A DNA stretch of 64,000 bases, taken from the NCBI GenBank assembly GCA_947643415.1, contig CANRWA010000007.1:37975-101974 (forward strand), read 5' to 3'. The position numbers and the translations under genes are program-made. The notes under the pieces were generated by a model. It was given only the letters and a program-made list of their open reading frames with translations. It was not told where the DNA came from and did no database searches. The stretch comes from an uncultured Clostridia bacterium. Lineage in GTDB: Bacteria; Bacillota; Clostridia; Lachnospirales; Lachnospiraceae. Below are positions 35,051 through 44,438 of the stretch, piece after piece. Numbering within the stretch: the first letter of the stretch is position 1; each line of letters starts with the position of its first letter.

Positions 35051-36378
35051 TGAGAGAGCTGGCTTATGATATTGTCTGCGGGACACTGGAGGGAGAAGGA
35101 CATAGTGATGAGCTGCTCCATACTGCATTTCGTCTGAATACAGGTCTGTCCTCGCAACAAAAACGGTTTCTGAAAAATCTTTCCTATGGTACGATAGAGA
35201 GATGCATTGAACTGGATGCGATATTGAACCAGTATTCCCGTGTCCGGGTTCACAAGATGGAGCAGCCGGTGCGCACGGTACTCCGCATGGCACTTTATGA
35301 GATTCGTTATATGGATCAGGTACCAGAATCGGCATCCTGTAATGAGGCAGTGGAACTGGTGAAGAGAAAAGGGGCAGGAAGGTATGCTTCCTTTGTCAAT
35401 GGTGTCCTTCGGACACTGGTACGGCAAAAAGATTTGCTTGAGGTGAAAAAAGACTGGGTAAAGCTGTCTCTGCCAAAGGAGCTGATGGATCACCTTACTG
35501 CCGGATATGGAAAGAAAACGGCAGGAAAGATCGGGAAAGCTTTTCTGGAGCACCATGGTGAGGTTACACTGCATATCCGCACAGACCGGATCACTGTTGC
35601 TGACTATGGGAAGAGGCTGGAGGATGCGGGAATGCCATACTGTGCCGGTCATTACCACAAAGATGCCCTGATCCTGGAAAATGCCAGCGATATCAGGGAA
35701 CTTCCGGGATATGAGGAAGGGCTTTTCTTCGTTCAGGATGAGAGTTCCATGCTGCCGGTACTATGCGCCGGGATACAGCCGGGGTATACCGTGATCGATG
35801 TCTGCAGCGCACCAGGCGGGAAGGCAATGCATGCCCTTATGGCACTGGAAGGGAAAGGACAACTGCTGGCACGGGACTTGGGCAGGAGAAAGGTTTCCCG
35901 TATCAGAGAGAATATGGAACGGATGCAGTTTACAAATGTGGTGGTTCAGGAATGGGATGCTGTCAGGACAGATCCGGCGAACAAGGAAAAGGCAGATGTG
36001 GTGATCGCAGATGTGCCATGTTCAGGGATTGGTATCATCGGGCGCAAACCAGAGATTAAATACCATGCACTGGAACAGGCAGCATCGCTCATTCCCCTGC
36101 AGCGGAAAATCTGCCAGGCATCCGCAGAACTTTTAAAACCAGGTGGTGTAATGATCTTCAGCACATGTACAGTCAACCATGCCGAGAATGAGGAAAATGT
36201 GCAGTGGATGGAAGAGAATCTTGGACTTATGAGGGAGAGCCTGGATGGATATCTGCCAGAGGAACTCCGTAATAAGATGACAGGACGGGGAATGCTGCAG
36301 ATGCTTCCAGGAATCCAGAAAAGTGATGGTTTCTTTGTGGCAAGATTGCGAAAGCCATGCACAGATGGAGGTAGGTAA
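35050..36378 (+). CDS. rsmB: 16S rRNA (cytosine(967)-C(5))-methyltransferase
   Basis: SAM-dependent rRNA m5C methyltransferase, 442 residues. An N-terminal NusB-like domain (about 1-130: ALYEIRYMDQVPESASCNEAVELVKRKG, FVNGVLR) is followed by the Rossmann catalytic domain. Motifs: IDVCSAPGGKAMHAL (SAM binding), VIADVPCSGIGIIGRKPEIKY (PCxG catalytic region) and MIFSTCTVNHAENEENV with the nucleophilic Cys. ATG 35050 overlaps the YugP stop by one base; TTG 35047 is an alternative. The stop overlaps the rlmN start by one base. Confidence 0.95.
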   Translation: MRELAYDIVCGTLEGEGHSDELLHTAFRLNTGLSSQQKRFLKNLSYGTIERCIELDAILNQYSRVRVHKMEQPVRTVLRMALYEIRYMDQVPESASCNEAVELVKRKGAGRYASFVNGVLRTLVRQKDLLEVKKDWVKLSLPKELMDHLTAGYGKKTAGKIGKAFLEHHGEVTLHIRTDRITVADYGKRLEDAGMPYCAGHYHKDALILENASDIRELPGYEEGLFFVQDESSMLPVLCAGIQPGYTVIDVCSAPGGKAMHALMALEGKGQLLARDLGRRKVSRIRENMERMQFTNVVVQEWDAVRTDPANKEKADVVIADVPCSGIGIIGRKPEIKYHALEQAASLIPLQRKICQASAELLKPGGVMIFSTCTVNHAENEENVQWMEENLGLMRESLDGYLPEELRNKMTGRGMLQMLPGIQKSDGFFVARLRKPCTDGGR

Positions 36379-37442
36379 TGAGTATGACAGATCTGAGGAG
36401 CGCCGAAGAAGAGGAGATGGTCGGGATTGCGTTGTCTATGGGTGAAAAGGCATTCCGGGGCCGGCAGATGTTCCAGTGGGTACATGGCAAAAGGGTGCAG
36501 AAGATTGAAGAGATGACGAATCTTCCTGCGGGATTCCGGTCAGGGCTGGAAGAAAACTATGTAGTATCTGGAGTTACCATTGTAGAAAAACAGGTATCTG
36601 CCGGAAGAGATACGGCGAAATATTTATTTGCCCTGTCGGATGGAAATGTGATTGAGAGTGTATGGATGAAATATCATCATGGCAACAGTGTGTGTATCTC
36701 CTCTCAGGCGGGCTGCCGTATGGGATGTACCTTTTGTGCTTCTACCCTGACGGGGCTGACAAGGAATCTCACAGCAGGGGAAATGCTGTCGCAGGTCTAT
36801 GAGATCCAGAGGGAGACAGGTGAGAGAGTATCCAATATCATTGTTATGGGAATGGGTGAACCACTTGATAATTATGATAACCTGCTCCGGTTTATCCGTC
36901 TCGTGACAGATGAAAAGGGACTGCATATCAGCCAGCGCAGCATCACAGTGTCCACCTGCGGCCTCATTCCCCGGATCCAGGATCTGATGAAAGAACACCT
37001 TTCTATCACACTGGCTATCAGCCTCCATGCCCCGAATGACCGGATCCGCAGGCAGACAATGCCAGTGGCAGAAAAATATTCGATAGAAGAGATTTTTGCA
37101 GTATGCCGGGAATATTTTAATGAGACGGGGAGGAGGATCACTTTTGAATACAGTATGATCCATGGTGTTAATGACAGGGAAGAGCATGCACAGGAGCTGG
37201 CGGCACGATGCCGTGGGATGAACTGCCACATAAATCTCATTCCTTTGAATGAGGTAAAAGAGCGGAAATGTATGCGCTCAACGGATCAGGATATCGAGAG
37301 ATTCAAATTTATACTTGAAAAATATCAGATAAATGTTACTATAAGAAGAGAGATGGGTAGTGATATAGATGCTGCCTGCGGTCAGTTACGAAAGAAATTT
37401 TTGGATCAGGCCGGTAGTAATCCAGAGGAGGTTAAACGGTGA
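36378..37442 (+). CDS. rlmN: 23S rRNA (adenine(2503)-C(2))-methyltransferase
   Basis: Radical SAM enzyme methylating A2503 of 23S rRNA, also known to act on tRNA in some species. The 354-residue product has the N-terminal FRGRQMFQWVHGKRV accessory domain, SSQAGCRMGCTFCAST with the CxxxCxxC iron-sulfur cluster, NIIVMGMGEPLDNYDNLL, SLHAPNDRIRRQTMPV, INLIPLNEV and the C-terminal VTIRREMGSDIDAACGQL with the second catalytic Cys. Starts and stops interlock with rsmB (1 nt) and the phosphatase gene (4 nt). Confidence 0.97.
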   Translation: MSMTDLRSAEEEEMVGIALSMGEKAFRGRQMFQWVHGKRVQKIEEMTNLPAGFRSGLEENYVVSGVTIVEKQVSAGRDTAKYLFALSDGNVIESVWMKYHHGNSVCISSQAGCRMGCTFCASTLTGLTRNLTAGEMLSQVYEIQRETGERVSNIIVMGMGEPLDNYDNLLRFIRLVTDEKGLHISQRSITVSTCGLIPRIQDLMKEHLSITLAISLHAPNDRIRRQTMPVAEKYSIEEIFAVCREYFNETGRRITFEYSMIHGVNDREEHAQELAARCRGMNCHINLIPLNEVKERKCMRSTDQDIERFKFILEKYQINVTIRREMGSDIDAACGQLRKKFLDQAGSNPEEVKR

Positions 37443-38161
37443 ATACATTTTCTATAACAGATATGGGACGTGTACGCTCAAGCAACCAGGATTGTGTGCT
37501 GTGTGAAGAAAATGCGATTGGAAGTTTCCCGAATCTGTTTATCGTTGCAGACGGTATGGGTGGACACAGGGCAGGTGATACTGCATCACGTATGTGCATC
37601 GAGATTGTGGCTGACAGTATCCGTAATACAGATAAGAGAACACCGGTTAGTGCTTTTGAACAGGCGGTCTATGCGGCAAACCGCGCTATATATGATGAAT
37701 CAGGCAGACATTTTGAATTGTCTGGTATGGGAACTACCATGGTGGCTGCCACTGTGGGGCAGGATACAGCAGTGATTATGAACATAGGAGATTCACGGTT
37801 GTATCATATGAGGGATAACCTGTGTCAGATCACAGTAGACCATTCTCTTGTGGAAGAGATGGTGAAATCAGGTGAGATACACAAAGAGGAGATGCGTACA
37901 CATCCAAATAAAAACATTATAACGCGTGCTTTGGGAACGGACACCGTTGTCTGTCCTGACTATTTTGAGATTGAAGTCAGGGAAAGGGACGTGCTATTAT
38001 TATGTTCAGATGGATTAAGCAATATGCTGGAAGATGATCAGATCAGAAAGATTTTAAAGGAACATAGAGGAAATATGAAAGAGGCAGGACAGGAATTAGT
38101 CCAAAGGGCAAATGAGGCTGGAGGAAAGGATAATATCAGTGTGATTCTGATTGAACTATAG
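37439..38161 (+). CDS. prpC: PP2C-family serine/threonine phosphatase (PrpC/Stp)
   Basis: Metal-dependent protein phosphatase that reverses the action of the adjacent PrkC-type kinase. The 240-residue product has MGRVRSSNQDCVLC, FIVADGMGGHRAGDTAS with the metal-binding Asp-Gly, GMGTTMVAATV, IMNIGDSRLYHM, ITRALGTD, LLLCSDGLSNML and GGKDNISVILIEL with the last metal Asp. The start is GTG 37439, overlapping the rlmN stop by 4 nt. The kinase gene follows 20 nt later. Confidence 0.96.
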   Translation: MNTFSITDMGRVRSSNQDCVLCEENAIGSFPNLFIVADGMGGHRAGDTASRMCIEIVADSIRNTDKRTPVSAFEQAVYAANRAIYDESGRHFELSGMGTTMVAATVGQDTAVIMNIGDSRLYHMRDNLCQITVDHSLVEEMVKSGEIHKEEMRTHPNKNIITRALGTDTVVCPDYFEIEVRERDVLLLCSDGLSNMLEDDQIRKILKEHRGNMKEAGQELVQRANEAGGKDNISVILIEL

Positions 38162-38181
38162 ATTGGAGTGAGAAAAAGAAT

Positions 38182-40251
38182 ATGATAAATATAGGAAAAT
38201 TAATCGGAAACCGCTATGAGGTCATCGAGAAGATCGGTACTGGAGGCATGGCAACCGTATACCGGGCGCAGGATCAGCGCCTGAATCGTTTTGTGGCGGT
38301 AAAGGTTTTGAAAAATGAATATAGTGAAGATAAAAAATTTGTGGCGAAGTTCCGTCAGGAGGCGCAGTCCATTGCCAGTATGTCCCATCCCAATATCGTG
38401 GGGGTATATGATGTTGGGGAAGATGAGGGAATGCATTATATTGTTATGGAGTATGTAGATGGCATTACCTTGAAAGCATATATAGAAAAGAAGGGCAAAC
38501 TTTCTGTCCGTGAGGCAGTGGGAATCAGTCTGCAGATTGCCAATGGCCTGGAGGCAGCACATCTGAATAATATCATACACAGGGATATCAAGCCGCAGAA
38601 TATATTGATCTCGAAAGATGGTACGGCGAAAGTAAGCGATTTTGGAATTGCCAAGGCGGCCAGTTCGAATACGGTAACCGGCAGTGCAATGGGTTCTGTG
38701 CACTATATTTCACCGGAACAGGCAAGAGGCGGGTTTAGTGATGAGAAGAGTGATATTTATTCTCTCGGTGTCACCATCTATGAGATGCTCAGTGGTACGC
38801 TGCCTTTCTCCGGAGAGAGTGCTGTTGCGGTGGCATTGGCACATATACAGGAGGATGCGATCCCATTGGCAGCTATTGATGCCACGATACCAAGAGGCCT
38901 CAGCAATATCGTTGCCAAATGTATGCAGAAGAAGACAGAACTCCGCTATCCGACAGCGGCAGAGCTCATTGCTGACATGAAGATGTTCCTGCAGGATCCC
39001 TCTGGCGAGTATGGAATTATCCGTCCCCTTTATGAAAATGCGGAAACAATATTTATTCCCAGTGGTGATGTAGACCGGTTAAAGGCGGCTTCTGTGAAAG
39101 CGCCATCTGAAGAAAAACTGCCGCAGCAGGAAGAGGAAGAAGAGGAGGAAGAATCCTCCGATGGCGATGTAGACCCGAAATTAGAGAAAGCGCTGATCGT
39201 TGGAAGTATCGTGGTGGCAGTTATTATCGGAATTGTTGTTATTGTTGCTCTTGGTAAATTACTCGGTCTGTGGGGCAGTTCCAGTTCGCTTCCGGAGGCC
39301 ACAGCTGCACCGACAGAGAGCAGCAGCGCTACAGCACAAGCAAGTGCGACACCAGATACTGAGACTGGTGGGCAGAAGACGGTTCCGGCTGTAAAAGATA
39401 TGACAAAGGATGATGCTATTGCTGCATTAGAAAGGGAGGATCTGCAGTATAAATTCACTGAGCAGGAATCGGATATTGTGGATTCAGGAAAAGTGATAGG
39501 AACCAGCCCGGAAGAAGGTTCTACTGTAGAAAAGGGAACCCAGATAGAGGTGTATATCAGTTCCGGGCGCAAAAAGGTAAAAGTGCCAAGTGTAACAAAC
39601 AGCACACAAGAGGATGCCACTTCCACATTAGAAAGTGCAGGTTTTAAAGTAAAAGTGGGAAGTGCCACATACAGCGATACCATTGCGAAAGACCTTGTTG
39701 TATATACAGACCCCAAAGGTGGTGCCAGTGTTCTGCCAGGAACTACCATAACGCTTCATCTCAGCAAAGGGGCAGAACAGACGACGGTAAAAGTGCCTAC
39801 TGTCATTGGTATGACAAGGAAACAGGCGAAGAAAACATTGGAAGATGCAGGACTTAAGCTCGGTAAAGTATCTGAGGCATATTCTGAAAATGTGGAGAAG
39901 GGGCTTGTTTGTATCCAAAGCAAGTCAGAAGACGCGGAAGTAAAGAAAGGGACATCCGTTGATATTACGCTTAGTCTTGGGGAACAGCCATCTTACTCCT
40001 ATTACAGCAATCCGATCCAGATCGACAATCCATTTGATTATCAGACGGATCCGGCTGCCTCATTCAAGTTTGTGCTGAACCAGGATGGTGAGGCAAAGAC
40101 CATTAAGGAAGTAACCCTGTCACCAAGTGACTTCCCATATACGCTGGGAAGCGTCAAGGGCTCCAGTGCAAATACAGGCCAGGTAGTGGTGTATATGAAT
40201 AATACAGAGGTAGACCGGTATGATGTTACCTTTAAGAAAGTAGCAGATTGA
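38182..40251 (+). CDS. prkC: PASTA-domain serine/threonine protein kinase (PrkC/StkP type)
   Basis: Membrane receptor kinase, 689 residues. The cytoplasmic kinase domain spans about 10-270: GTGGMATVYRAQD (P-loop), VAVKVL (Lys), HRDIKPQNILI (catalytic loop), SDFGIAKA (metal) and GSVHYISPEQARG (activation segment). An acidic linker is followed by a membrane helix at about 335-358. Outside are three PASTA repeats (about 388-592, each starting like KTVPAVKDM, VKVPSVTNS, VKVPTVIGM) and a final ~90-residue beta-rich tail. PASTA kinases of this kind bind muropeptides or lipid II and control wall growth and spore germination. prpC is directly upstream and rsgA overlaps downstream. Confidence 0.96.
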   Translation: MINIGKLIGNRYEVIEKIGTGGMATVYRAQDQRLNRFVAVKVLKNEYSEDKKFVAKFRQEAQSIASMSHPNIVGVYDVGEDEGMHYIVMEYVDGITLKAYIEKKGKLSVREAVGISLQIANGLEAAHLNNIIHRDIKPQNILISKDGTAKVSDFGIAKAASSNTVTGSAMGSVHYISPEQARGGFSDEKSDIYSLGVTIYEMLSGTLPFSGESAVAVALAHIQEDAIPLAAIDATIPRGLSNIVAKCMQKKTELRYPTAAELIADMKMFLQDPSGEYGIIRPLYENAETIFIPSGDVDRLKAASVKAPSEEKLPQQEEEEEEEESSDGDVDPKLEKALIVGSIVVAVIIGIVVIVALGKLLGLWGSSSSLPEATAAPTESSSATAQASATPDTETGGQKTVPAVKDMTKDDAIAALEREDLQYKFTEQESDIVDSGKVIGTSPEEGSTVEKGTQIEVYISSGRKKVKVPSVTNSTQEDATSTLESAGFKVKVGSATYSDTIAKDLVVYTDPKGGASVLPGTTITLHLSKGAEQTTVKVPTVIGMTRKQAKKTLEDAGLKLGKVSEAYSENVEKGLVCIQSKSEDAEVKKGTSVDITLSLGEQPSYSYYSNPIQIDNPFDYQTDPAASFKFVLNQDGEAKTIKEVTLSPSDFPYTLGSVKGSSANTGQVVVYMNNTEVDRYDVTFKKVAD

Positions 40252-41150
40252 TGAGAGGGAAGATCATAAAAGGTATTGGTGGATTTTACTATATCTGGTG
40301 TGAAGATGAACAGCTCTATGAGTGCAGGGCGAGAGGGGCATTCCGGAAAGACGGGATCAAACCATTAGTGGGGGATGATGTGGAGATACAGGTGCTGGAC
40401 GAGGAGGAGGCGCTTGGCAATATAGAAGAGATCCTGCCAAGAAAAAATGAACTGATCCGTCCGGCGGTGGCAAATGTGGATCAGGCTATGGTGGTATTCG
40501 CCATGGCGGAACCCATGCCGAACCTGAATCTGTTGGATCGTTTCCTTGTCATGATGGAGTGGCAGAAGGTAGACACAACGATCTGTCTCAGCAAACAGGA
40601 TATTGTGACAGAGGAGGAAGAGGAAGAACTGAAGGCTGTCTATGCCGGTTGTGCCAGTCAGGTATTGGTTATCAGTAACATAAATAATACAGGGATCGAA
40701 GAAGTGAGAGAATGTCTCGAAGGAAAGACAACAGTGTTAGCCGGACCTTCCGGCGTGGGGAAATCCAGCCTGGTAAACCAACTGTATCCGCAGGCAGAAA
40801 TGCAGACAGGTTCTGTCAGTGGAAAGATCCAGCGTGGGAAACATACCACGAGGCATTCAGAACTTTTTCATATAGGGAGGCATACATTTCTGTTTGATAC
40901 TCCCGGATTTAGTTCTCTCAGGCTTCCGGAAGTGCCAAAAGAAGAACTAAGTCATTATTTTGCGGAATTTGTACCCTATGAGGGGCAGTGCTGCTATTCC
41001 GGATGTGCCCATATTCACGAACCGGGCTGCATCGTTAAGGAAGAACTGGAGAAGGGAAAGATCTGTCGCAGCCGCTATGAAAACTATGTACAGATGTATG
41101 GAGAAATGGCGGACTGCGAGAAAAGCAAAAACTGGAGGACGAAGAGATGA
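40251..41150 (+). CDS. rsgA: Small ribosomal subunit biogenesis GTPase RsgA
   Basis: Circularly permuted GTPase that checks 30S maturation. The 299-residue product has an N-terminal OB fold (GKIIKGIGGFYYIWCEDEQLYECRARG), then G-motifs in permuted order: LSKQD (G4), VISN (G5-like), AGPSGVGKSSLVNQL (G1), GKHTTRHSEL (G2) and DTPGFSSL (G3). The C-terminal zinc site is CCYSGCAHIHEPGC. ATG 40251 overlaps the prkC stop; TTG 40248 is possible. It ends in an ATGA overlap with rpe. Confidence 0.95.
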   Translation: MRGKIIKGIGGFYYIWCEDEQLYECRARGAFRKDGIKPLVGDDVEIQVLDEEEALGNIEEILPRKNELIRPAVANVDQAMVVFAMAEPMPNLNLLDRFLVMMEWQKVDTTICLSKQDIVTEEEEEELKAVYAGCASQVLVISNINNTGIEEVRECLEGKTTVLAGPSGVGKSSLVNQLYPQAEMQTGSVSGKIQRGKHTTRHSELFHIGRHTFLFDTPGFSSLRLPEVPKEELSHYFAEFVPYEGQCCYSGCAHIHEPGCIVKEELEKGKICRSRYENYVQMYGEMADCEKSKNWRTKR

Positions 41151-41803
41151 GTTATAAACTATCACCCTCCATTCTGGCGGCGGACGTGGCACGCCTGGGG
41201 GAGGAAATCCAGTCTATTGAGAAGGCTGGGGCAGACTATGTTCATATTGATGTAATGGATGGGGCATTTGTACCAAATCTTTCTTTCGGGTTTCCCATTG
41301 TGAAAGCGATACGAGGATGTACCGATATGTTTCTGGATGTTCATCTGATGATCCAGGAACCATTGAAATATCTGGAACGCTTTGCGGAAAGTGGTGCAGA
41401 TGGGATCACTGTGCATGCTGAGGCATGCAGCAGTCTGGAAGACGCTGTCTGTGCCATACGGAATCTGGGAAAAAAGGCGGGGGTCGCCATCAGTCCGGAT
41501 ACGAAGACCGATGCTGTACTGCCAATACTGGACAAGGTATCCATGATTCTTGTTATGACGGTATATCCGGGGTATGGCGGACAAAAGATCATCACAGATA
41601 CATTTTCAAAGGTGAGAGAACTTCACCGGATCATTGAAGAAAAAGGACTGAATGTCGATATTGAGGTAGACGGTGGTGTTGATCTCGATAATGTGGAAGA
41701 GATCATGAATGCCGGCGCCAATGTGTTCGTCGTGGGGACGAAAGTATTTCAGGGAGACATCACTGGCAATGTGAGGAGATTCAAAGAAAAGTTTCAAAGA
41801 TAG
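41147..41803 (+). CDS. rpe: Ribulose-phosphate 3-epimerase
   Basis: Interconverts ribulose-5-phosphate and xylulose-5-phosphate in the pentose phosphate pathway. The 218-residue TIM barrel has LSPSILAADVARLGEEI, VHIDVMDGAFVPNLSFG with metal ligands, DVHLMIQEPLKYL, ITVHAEACSS, VMTVYPGYGGQKII and IEVDGGVDLDNVEEIMNAGANVFVVGTKVF. It starts in a 4-nt overlap with rsgA and ends the long operon. Thiamine pyrophosphokinase, a common next gene in related genomes, is not present. A strong terminator lies at 41931. Confidence 0.97.
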   Translation: MSYKLSPSILAADVARLGEEIQSIEKAGADYVHIDVMDGAFVPNLSFGFPIVKAIRGCTDMFLDVHLMIQEPLKYLERFAESGADGITVHAEACSSLEDAVCAIRNLGKKAGVAISPDTKTDAVLPILDKVSMILVMTVYPGYGGQKIITDTFSKVRELHRIIEEKGLNVDIEVDGGVDLDNVEEIMNAGANVFVVGTKVFQGDITGNVRRFKEKFQR

Positions 41804-41864
41804 AAAAGGAGTAGCTGCCATGAATCAGATTTCATTCAACAGTTTGAACAGGGACGACGATTTG

Positions 41865-41903
41865 TAGCGCATGTAGCTGTGGATACAACAGGTACATGCG
41901 CTA
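41865..41903. repeat. 11-bp perfect inverted repeat in the gap after rpe
   Basis: tagcgcatgta/tacatgcgcta with a 17-nt loop, between the rpe stop and its terminator. The gap 41804-42066 shows no convincing gene. Confidence 0.6.
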
Positions 41904-41930
41904 TAAGTGCTGTGCCTGTGTGGAGAAGAT

Positions 41931-41982
41931 AAAAAGAGAACCACATCAGGGTATGAAAATATTCTTGTGTGGTTCTCTTTTT
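41931..41982 (+). terminator. Strong rho-independent terminator ending the murF-rpe operon
   Basis: Stem aaaaagagaaccaca/tgtggttctcttttt with a T run. The symmetric A/T flanks allow use on both strands. Confidence 0.9.
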
Positions 41983-41991
41983 GTATATATA

Positions 41992-42034
41992 GCTCAATGG
42001 CGCCAATTTGAACCCGCCGTTGAGCGAAATAAAA
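41992..42034. repeat. 34-bp TA palindrome, copy before aspS (direct repeat 1)
   Basis: gctcaatggcgccaatttga followed by acccgccgttgagc, preceded by TA and followed by gaaataaaa. Identical over about 44 bp with the copy at 43392-43434, in the same orientation, so the two bracket the AspRS gene. Confidence 0.85.
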
Positions 42035-42066
42035 AATAAGCCGGATGGCAGAAAGAGAGGAAGAAA

Positions 42067-43392
42067 ATGATTACGATGAAGGGAAAGTTACAACAGGAAA
42101 CAGTGAAACCGGAGTTATTAGAAAAATGCACTGGTGAGGAGGTGCGGATCCACGGCTGGATTTACAAGATCAGGAAGATGAAGGGTTTTGCCTTTGTTCT
42201 GCTCCGCACCAGAAGAGAGATCCTGCAATGTGTCTATTCACCAGAGAAGGCAGATTTTTCACTGGAGGAACTGAAAGAGGAGAGTGCGGTGGTGGTCACG
42301 GCAGAGGTGATACCAGAGGAACGTTCCAGGACAGGGTATGACCTGCATCTGATCTCTGTGGAGATTTTATCAGAGCCTGAGAGGGAGAGTCCGATTGTCA
42401 TAAACAACAAGATTGTGGATACTTCCATAGAGAACCTTTTGGATTACCGCCCTGTCACCCTGCGAAATGAGAAACAGAGGGACATCTTTAAGATCCAGGA
42501 GGGCATTGCCAGTGGATTCCGTAAGTTTTTGTCAGAACAGGATTTCACAGAGATCCATACGCCGAAGATCGTACAGTCAGGGGCAGAAGGAGGGGCCAAT
42601 ATATTTCATCTGGACTATTTTGGGAAAGAGGCATATCTGACGCAGAGCCCGCAGTTTTACAAGCAGATGATGGTAGGGGTATTTGAACGGGTGTTTGAGA
42701 TCGGTCCGGTATTCCGTGCAGAAAGACATGATACATCACGTCATCTGAATGAATATACCAGTGTGGACTTTGAGATGGGATTTATCCGGGATTTTCATGA
42801 ACTGATGGAGATGGAGACAGGGATGCTGCGTGCTGCATTTGTATATCTGAAAGACAATTATGCACCAGAACTGGCAAGGCTGAATGTATCACTGCCAGAG
42901 ATCAGAGAGATTCCGGCGGTCCGCTTTACCGAGGCAAAAGAGTGGATCGCCAGGGAATATAACAGGGAGATCCGGGATTTTGATGACTTCGAACCAGAAG
43001 AGGAGAAACTGCTGTGTCAACTGGTGAGAGAACAGGCCGGAAGCGATTTTGTATTTGTCACCCATTATCCCAGCAGGAAGAGACCCTTCTATGCAATGGA
43101 CAGCAGGGAGAATCCAGAAGAGACAGAGAGCTTTGACTTGTTGTTCCGCGGCATGGAGGTGACGACGGGAGGACAGAGGATACATGAATATGCGGAACAG
43201 GTGGCAAAGATGGAGCGGCTTCATATGAACATTGAACTTTTTGACAGCTATCTTTTGATGCATCAGTGCGGGATGCCGCCTCATGGCGGATTGGGAATCG
43301 GGCTGGAGAGATTTACGGCAAGGCTGCTTGGGTTTGATAATGTGCGTATGGCCACGCTGTTTCCGAGGGATATTCACAGACTGTTACCTTAG
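42067..43392 (+). CDS. aspS: Archaeal-type (probably non-discriminating) aspartyl-tRNA synthetase
   Basis: Class IIb synthetase that charges tRNA-Asp and, in the non-discriminating form, tRNA-Asn for later amidation by GatCAB. The 441-residue size without the bacterial GAD insertion marks the archaeal/AspRS2 type. It has an OB-fold anticodon domain at about 25-110 (VRIHGWIYKIRKMKGFAFVLLR), motif 1 around FTEIHTPKIVQSGAEGGANIF, QSPQFYKQMM, motif 2 FRAERHDTSRHLNEYTSVDFEM and motif 3 GIGLERFTARLLG. It stands alone between two identical 44-bp direct repeats. Its TAG stop is made from the TA plus first G of the downstream repeat. The non-discriminating property is inferred from type. Confidence 0.93.
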   Translation: MITMKGKLQQETVKPELLEKCTGEEVRIHGWIYKIRKMKGFAFVLLRTRREILQCVYSPEKADFSLEELKEESAVVVTAEVIPEERSRTGYDLHLISVEILSEPERESPIVINNKIVDTSIENLLDYRPVTLRNEKQRDIFKIQEGIASGFRKFLSEQDFTEIHTPKIVQSGAEGGANIFHLDYFGKEAYLTQSPQFYKQMMVGVFERVFEIGPVFRAERHDTSRHLNEYTSVDFEMGFIRDFHELMEMETGMLRAAFVYLKDNYAPELARLNVSLPEIREIPAVRFTEAKEWIAREYNREIRDFDDFEPEEEKLLCQLVREQAGSDFVFVTHYPSRKRPFYAMDSRENPEETESFDLLFRGMEVTTGGQRIHEYAEQVAKMERLHMNIELFDSYLLMHQCGMPPHGGLGIGLERFTARLLGFDNVRMATLFPRDIHRLLP

Positions 43393-43434
43393 CTCAATGG
43401 CGCCAATTTGAACCCGCCGTTGAGCGAAATAAAA
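43392..43434. repeat. 34-bp TA palindrome, copy after aspS (direct repeat 2)
   Basis: Same sequence and orientation as 41992-42034. TA at 43390-43391 plus the first G of the repeat form the aspS stop codon. A separate hairpin ttagcggc/gccgctaa follows at about 43438-43466 and may terminate aspS. Confidence 0.85.
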
Positions 43435-43593
43435 GATTTAGCGGCCGCTTTGATTAGCAGCCGCTAATGTCTTGGGATTAGTGACATATCGTTAGAAATA
43501 TATATGATAAAGAAATTGATTTGAGTCTAAAAATATGATACACTTGAAAAAGGATTCAATATAGCAATGAAAAGCAAGGAAAGGATCATTACA

Positions 43594-44277
43594 ATGGATA
43601 AACAGATAATTGAGAATTACCGATGTATATCAGTCAATCAATTGGTAAGGGCAATTTCAGAAGGGCAGAATAATTCTGAGAGGTTTTGCTTTATCATTGG
43701 CGCAGGTGCTTCTGTGTCATCCGGAATCCCAACAGGTGTGACATTGGAGTCCAGATGGATGAAAGAGATGGAAGAAAAGTGCGGGTTGGAAGAAATCCGG
43801 GAGACAGCGGGAAAACTAAAAGCAGGAAATATCCTGGAACATGACTTTGAGGAGATAGAGAAAGCCTGGGAGGAAACGAAACGATCGGGTACGCCGCTTC
43901 CCGGTGCTCTCTATTTTGATATATACAAATTACGGTTCTTTCCTAATCATAGAAATGGATATCATTATCTTGAAAATATCATGATAAATAAAAATCCGGG
44001 ATTTGGCTACCATCCGCTGGCGTTAATGCTGGCAGATGGAACGGGAAATAATCTTGTGATCACAACGAATTTTGACAGCCTGGTAGAAGATGCCTTATTT
44101 CTATATACAGACAGTAAACCGCTTGTTATTAACCATGAACTGCTGGCAGATTATGCAGGGGATCTGAACATTAAACGTCCCATCATTGCGAAGATACATC
44201 GGGGGATATTTTTTTATCGTTTACTGGGTGAGGATAAGAAAGCCGAAACTGACGAAAAAACAGCATCAGAATTGTGA
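43594..44277 (+). pseudogene. SIR2-like NAD-binding domain protein, truncated
   Basis: The 227-residue reading contains the N-terminal part of a SIR2-like domain: FCFIIGAGASVSSGIPTG (NAD loop), LVITTNFDSLVEDAL (TNFD motif) and RPIIAKIHRGIFF, where related proteins continue with a long conserved segment. After KIHRG the sequence turns to unrelated residues and stops. SIR2-like proteins of this group in gut Firmicutes are usually much longer, and several act in anti-phage NAD depletion. So this is probably a 3'-deleted remnant, or less likely a short functional form. AAAGGA precedes ATG 43594. It begins the accessory stretch. Confidence 0.7.
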
Positions 44278-44438
44278 TTTATATGGCTGGATCAATCGAG
44301 TGTCTTATGTGAGAACAAAAGGTCTGGCCATATGTATAAATTTCCCGAATTTGCCCACATTTATAAGAGTTATTTAATTTATGTTGGCATATTCAATGAA
44401 TATCCAACGGAACAGGTGGAAAATATCAGGAGGATCAT

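Noticed and set aside
39030..39749. Long minus-strand ORF inside prkC
   Set aside because: It is antisense to the PASTA region; composition is an artefact of repeat-like codons.
41818..41940. Possible start of a thiamine pyrophosphokinase gene after rpe
   Set aside because: The ATG at 41820 opens only a ~15-codon frame; another frame has no start and no recognisable motif.
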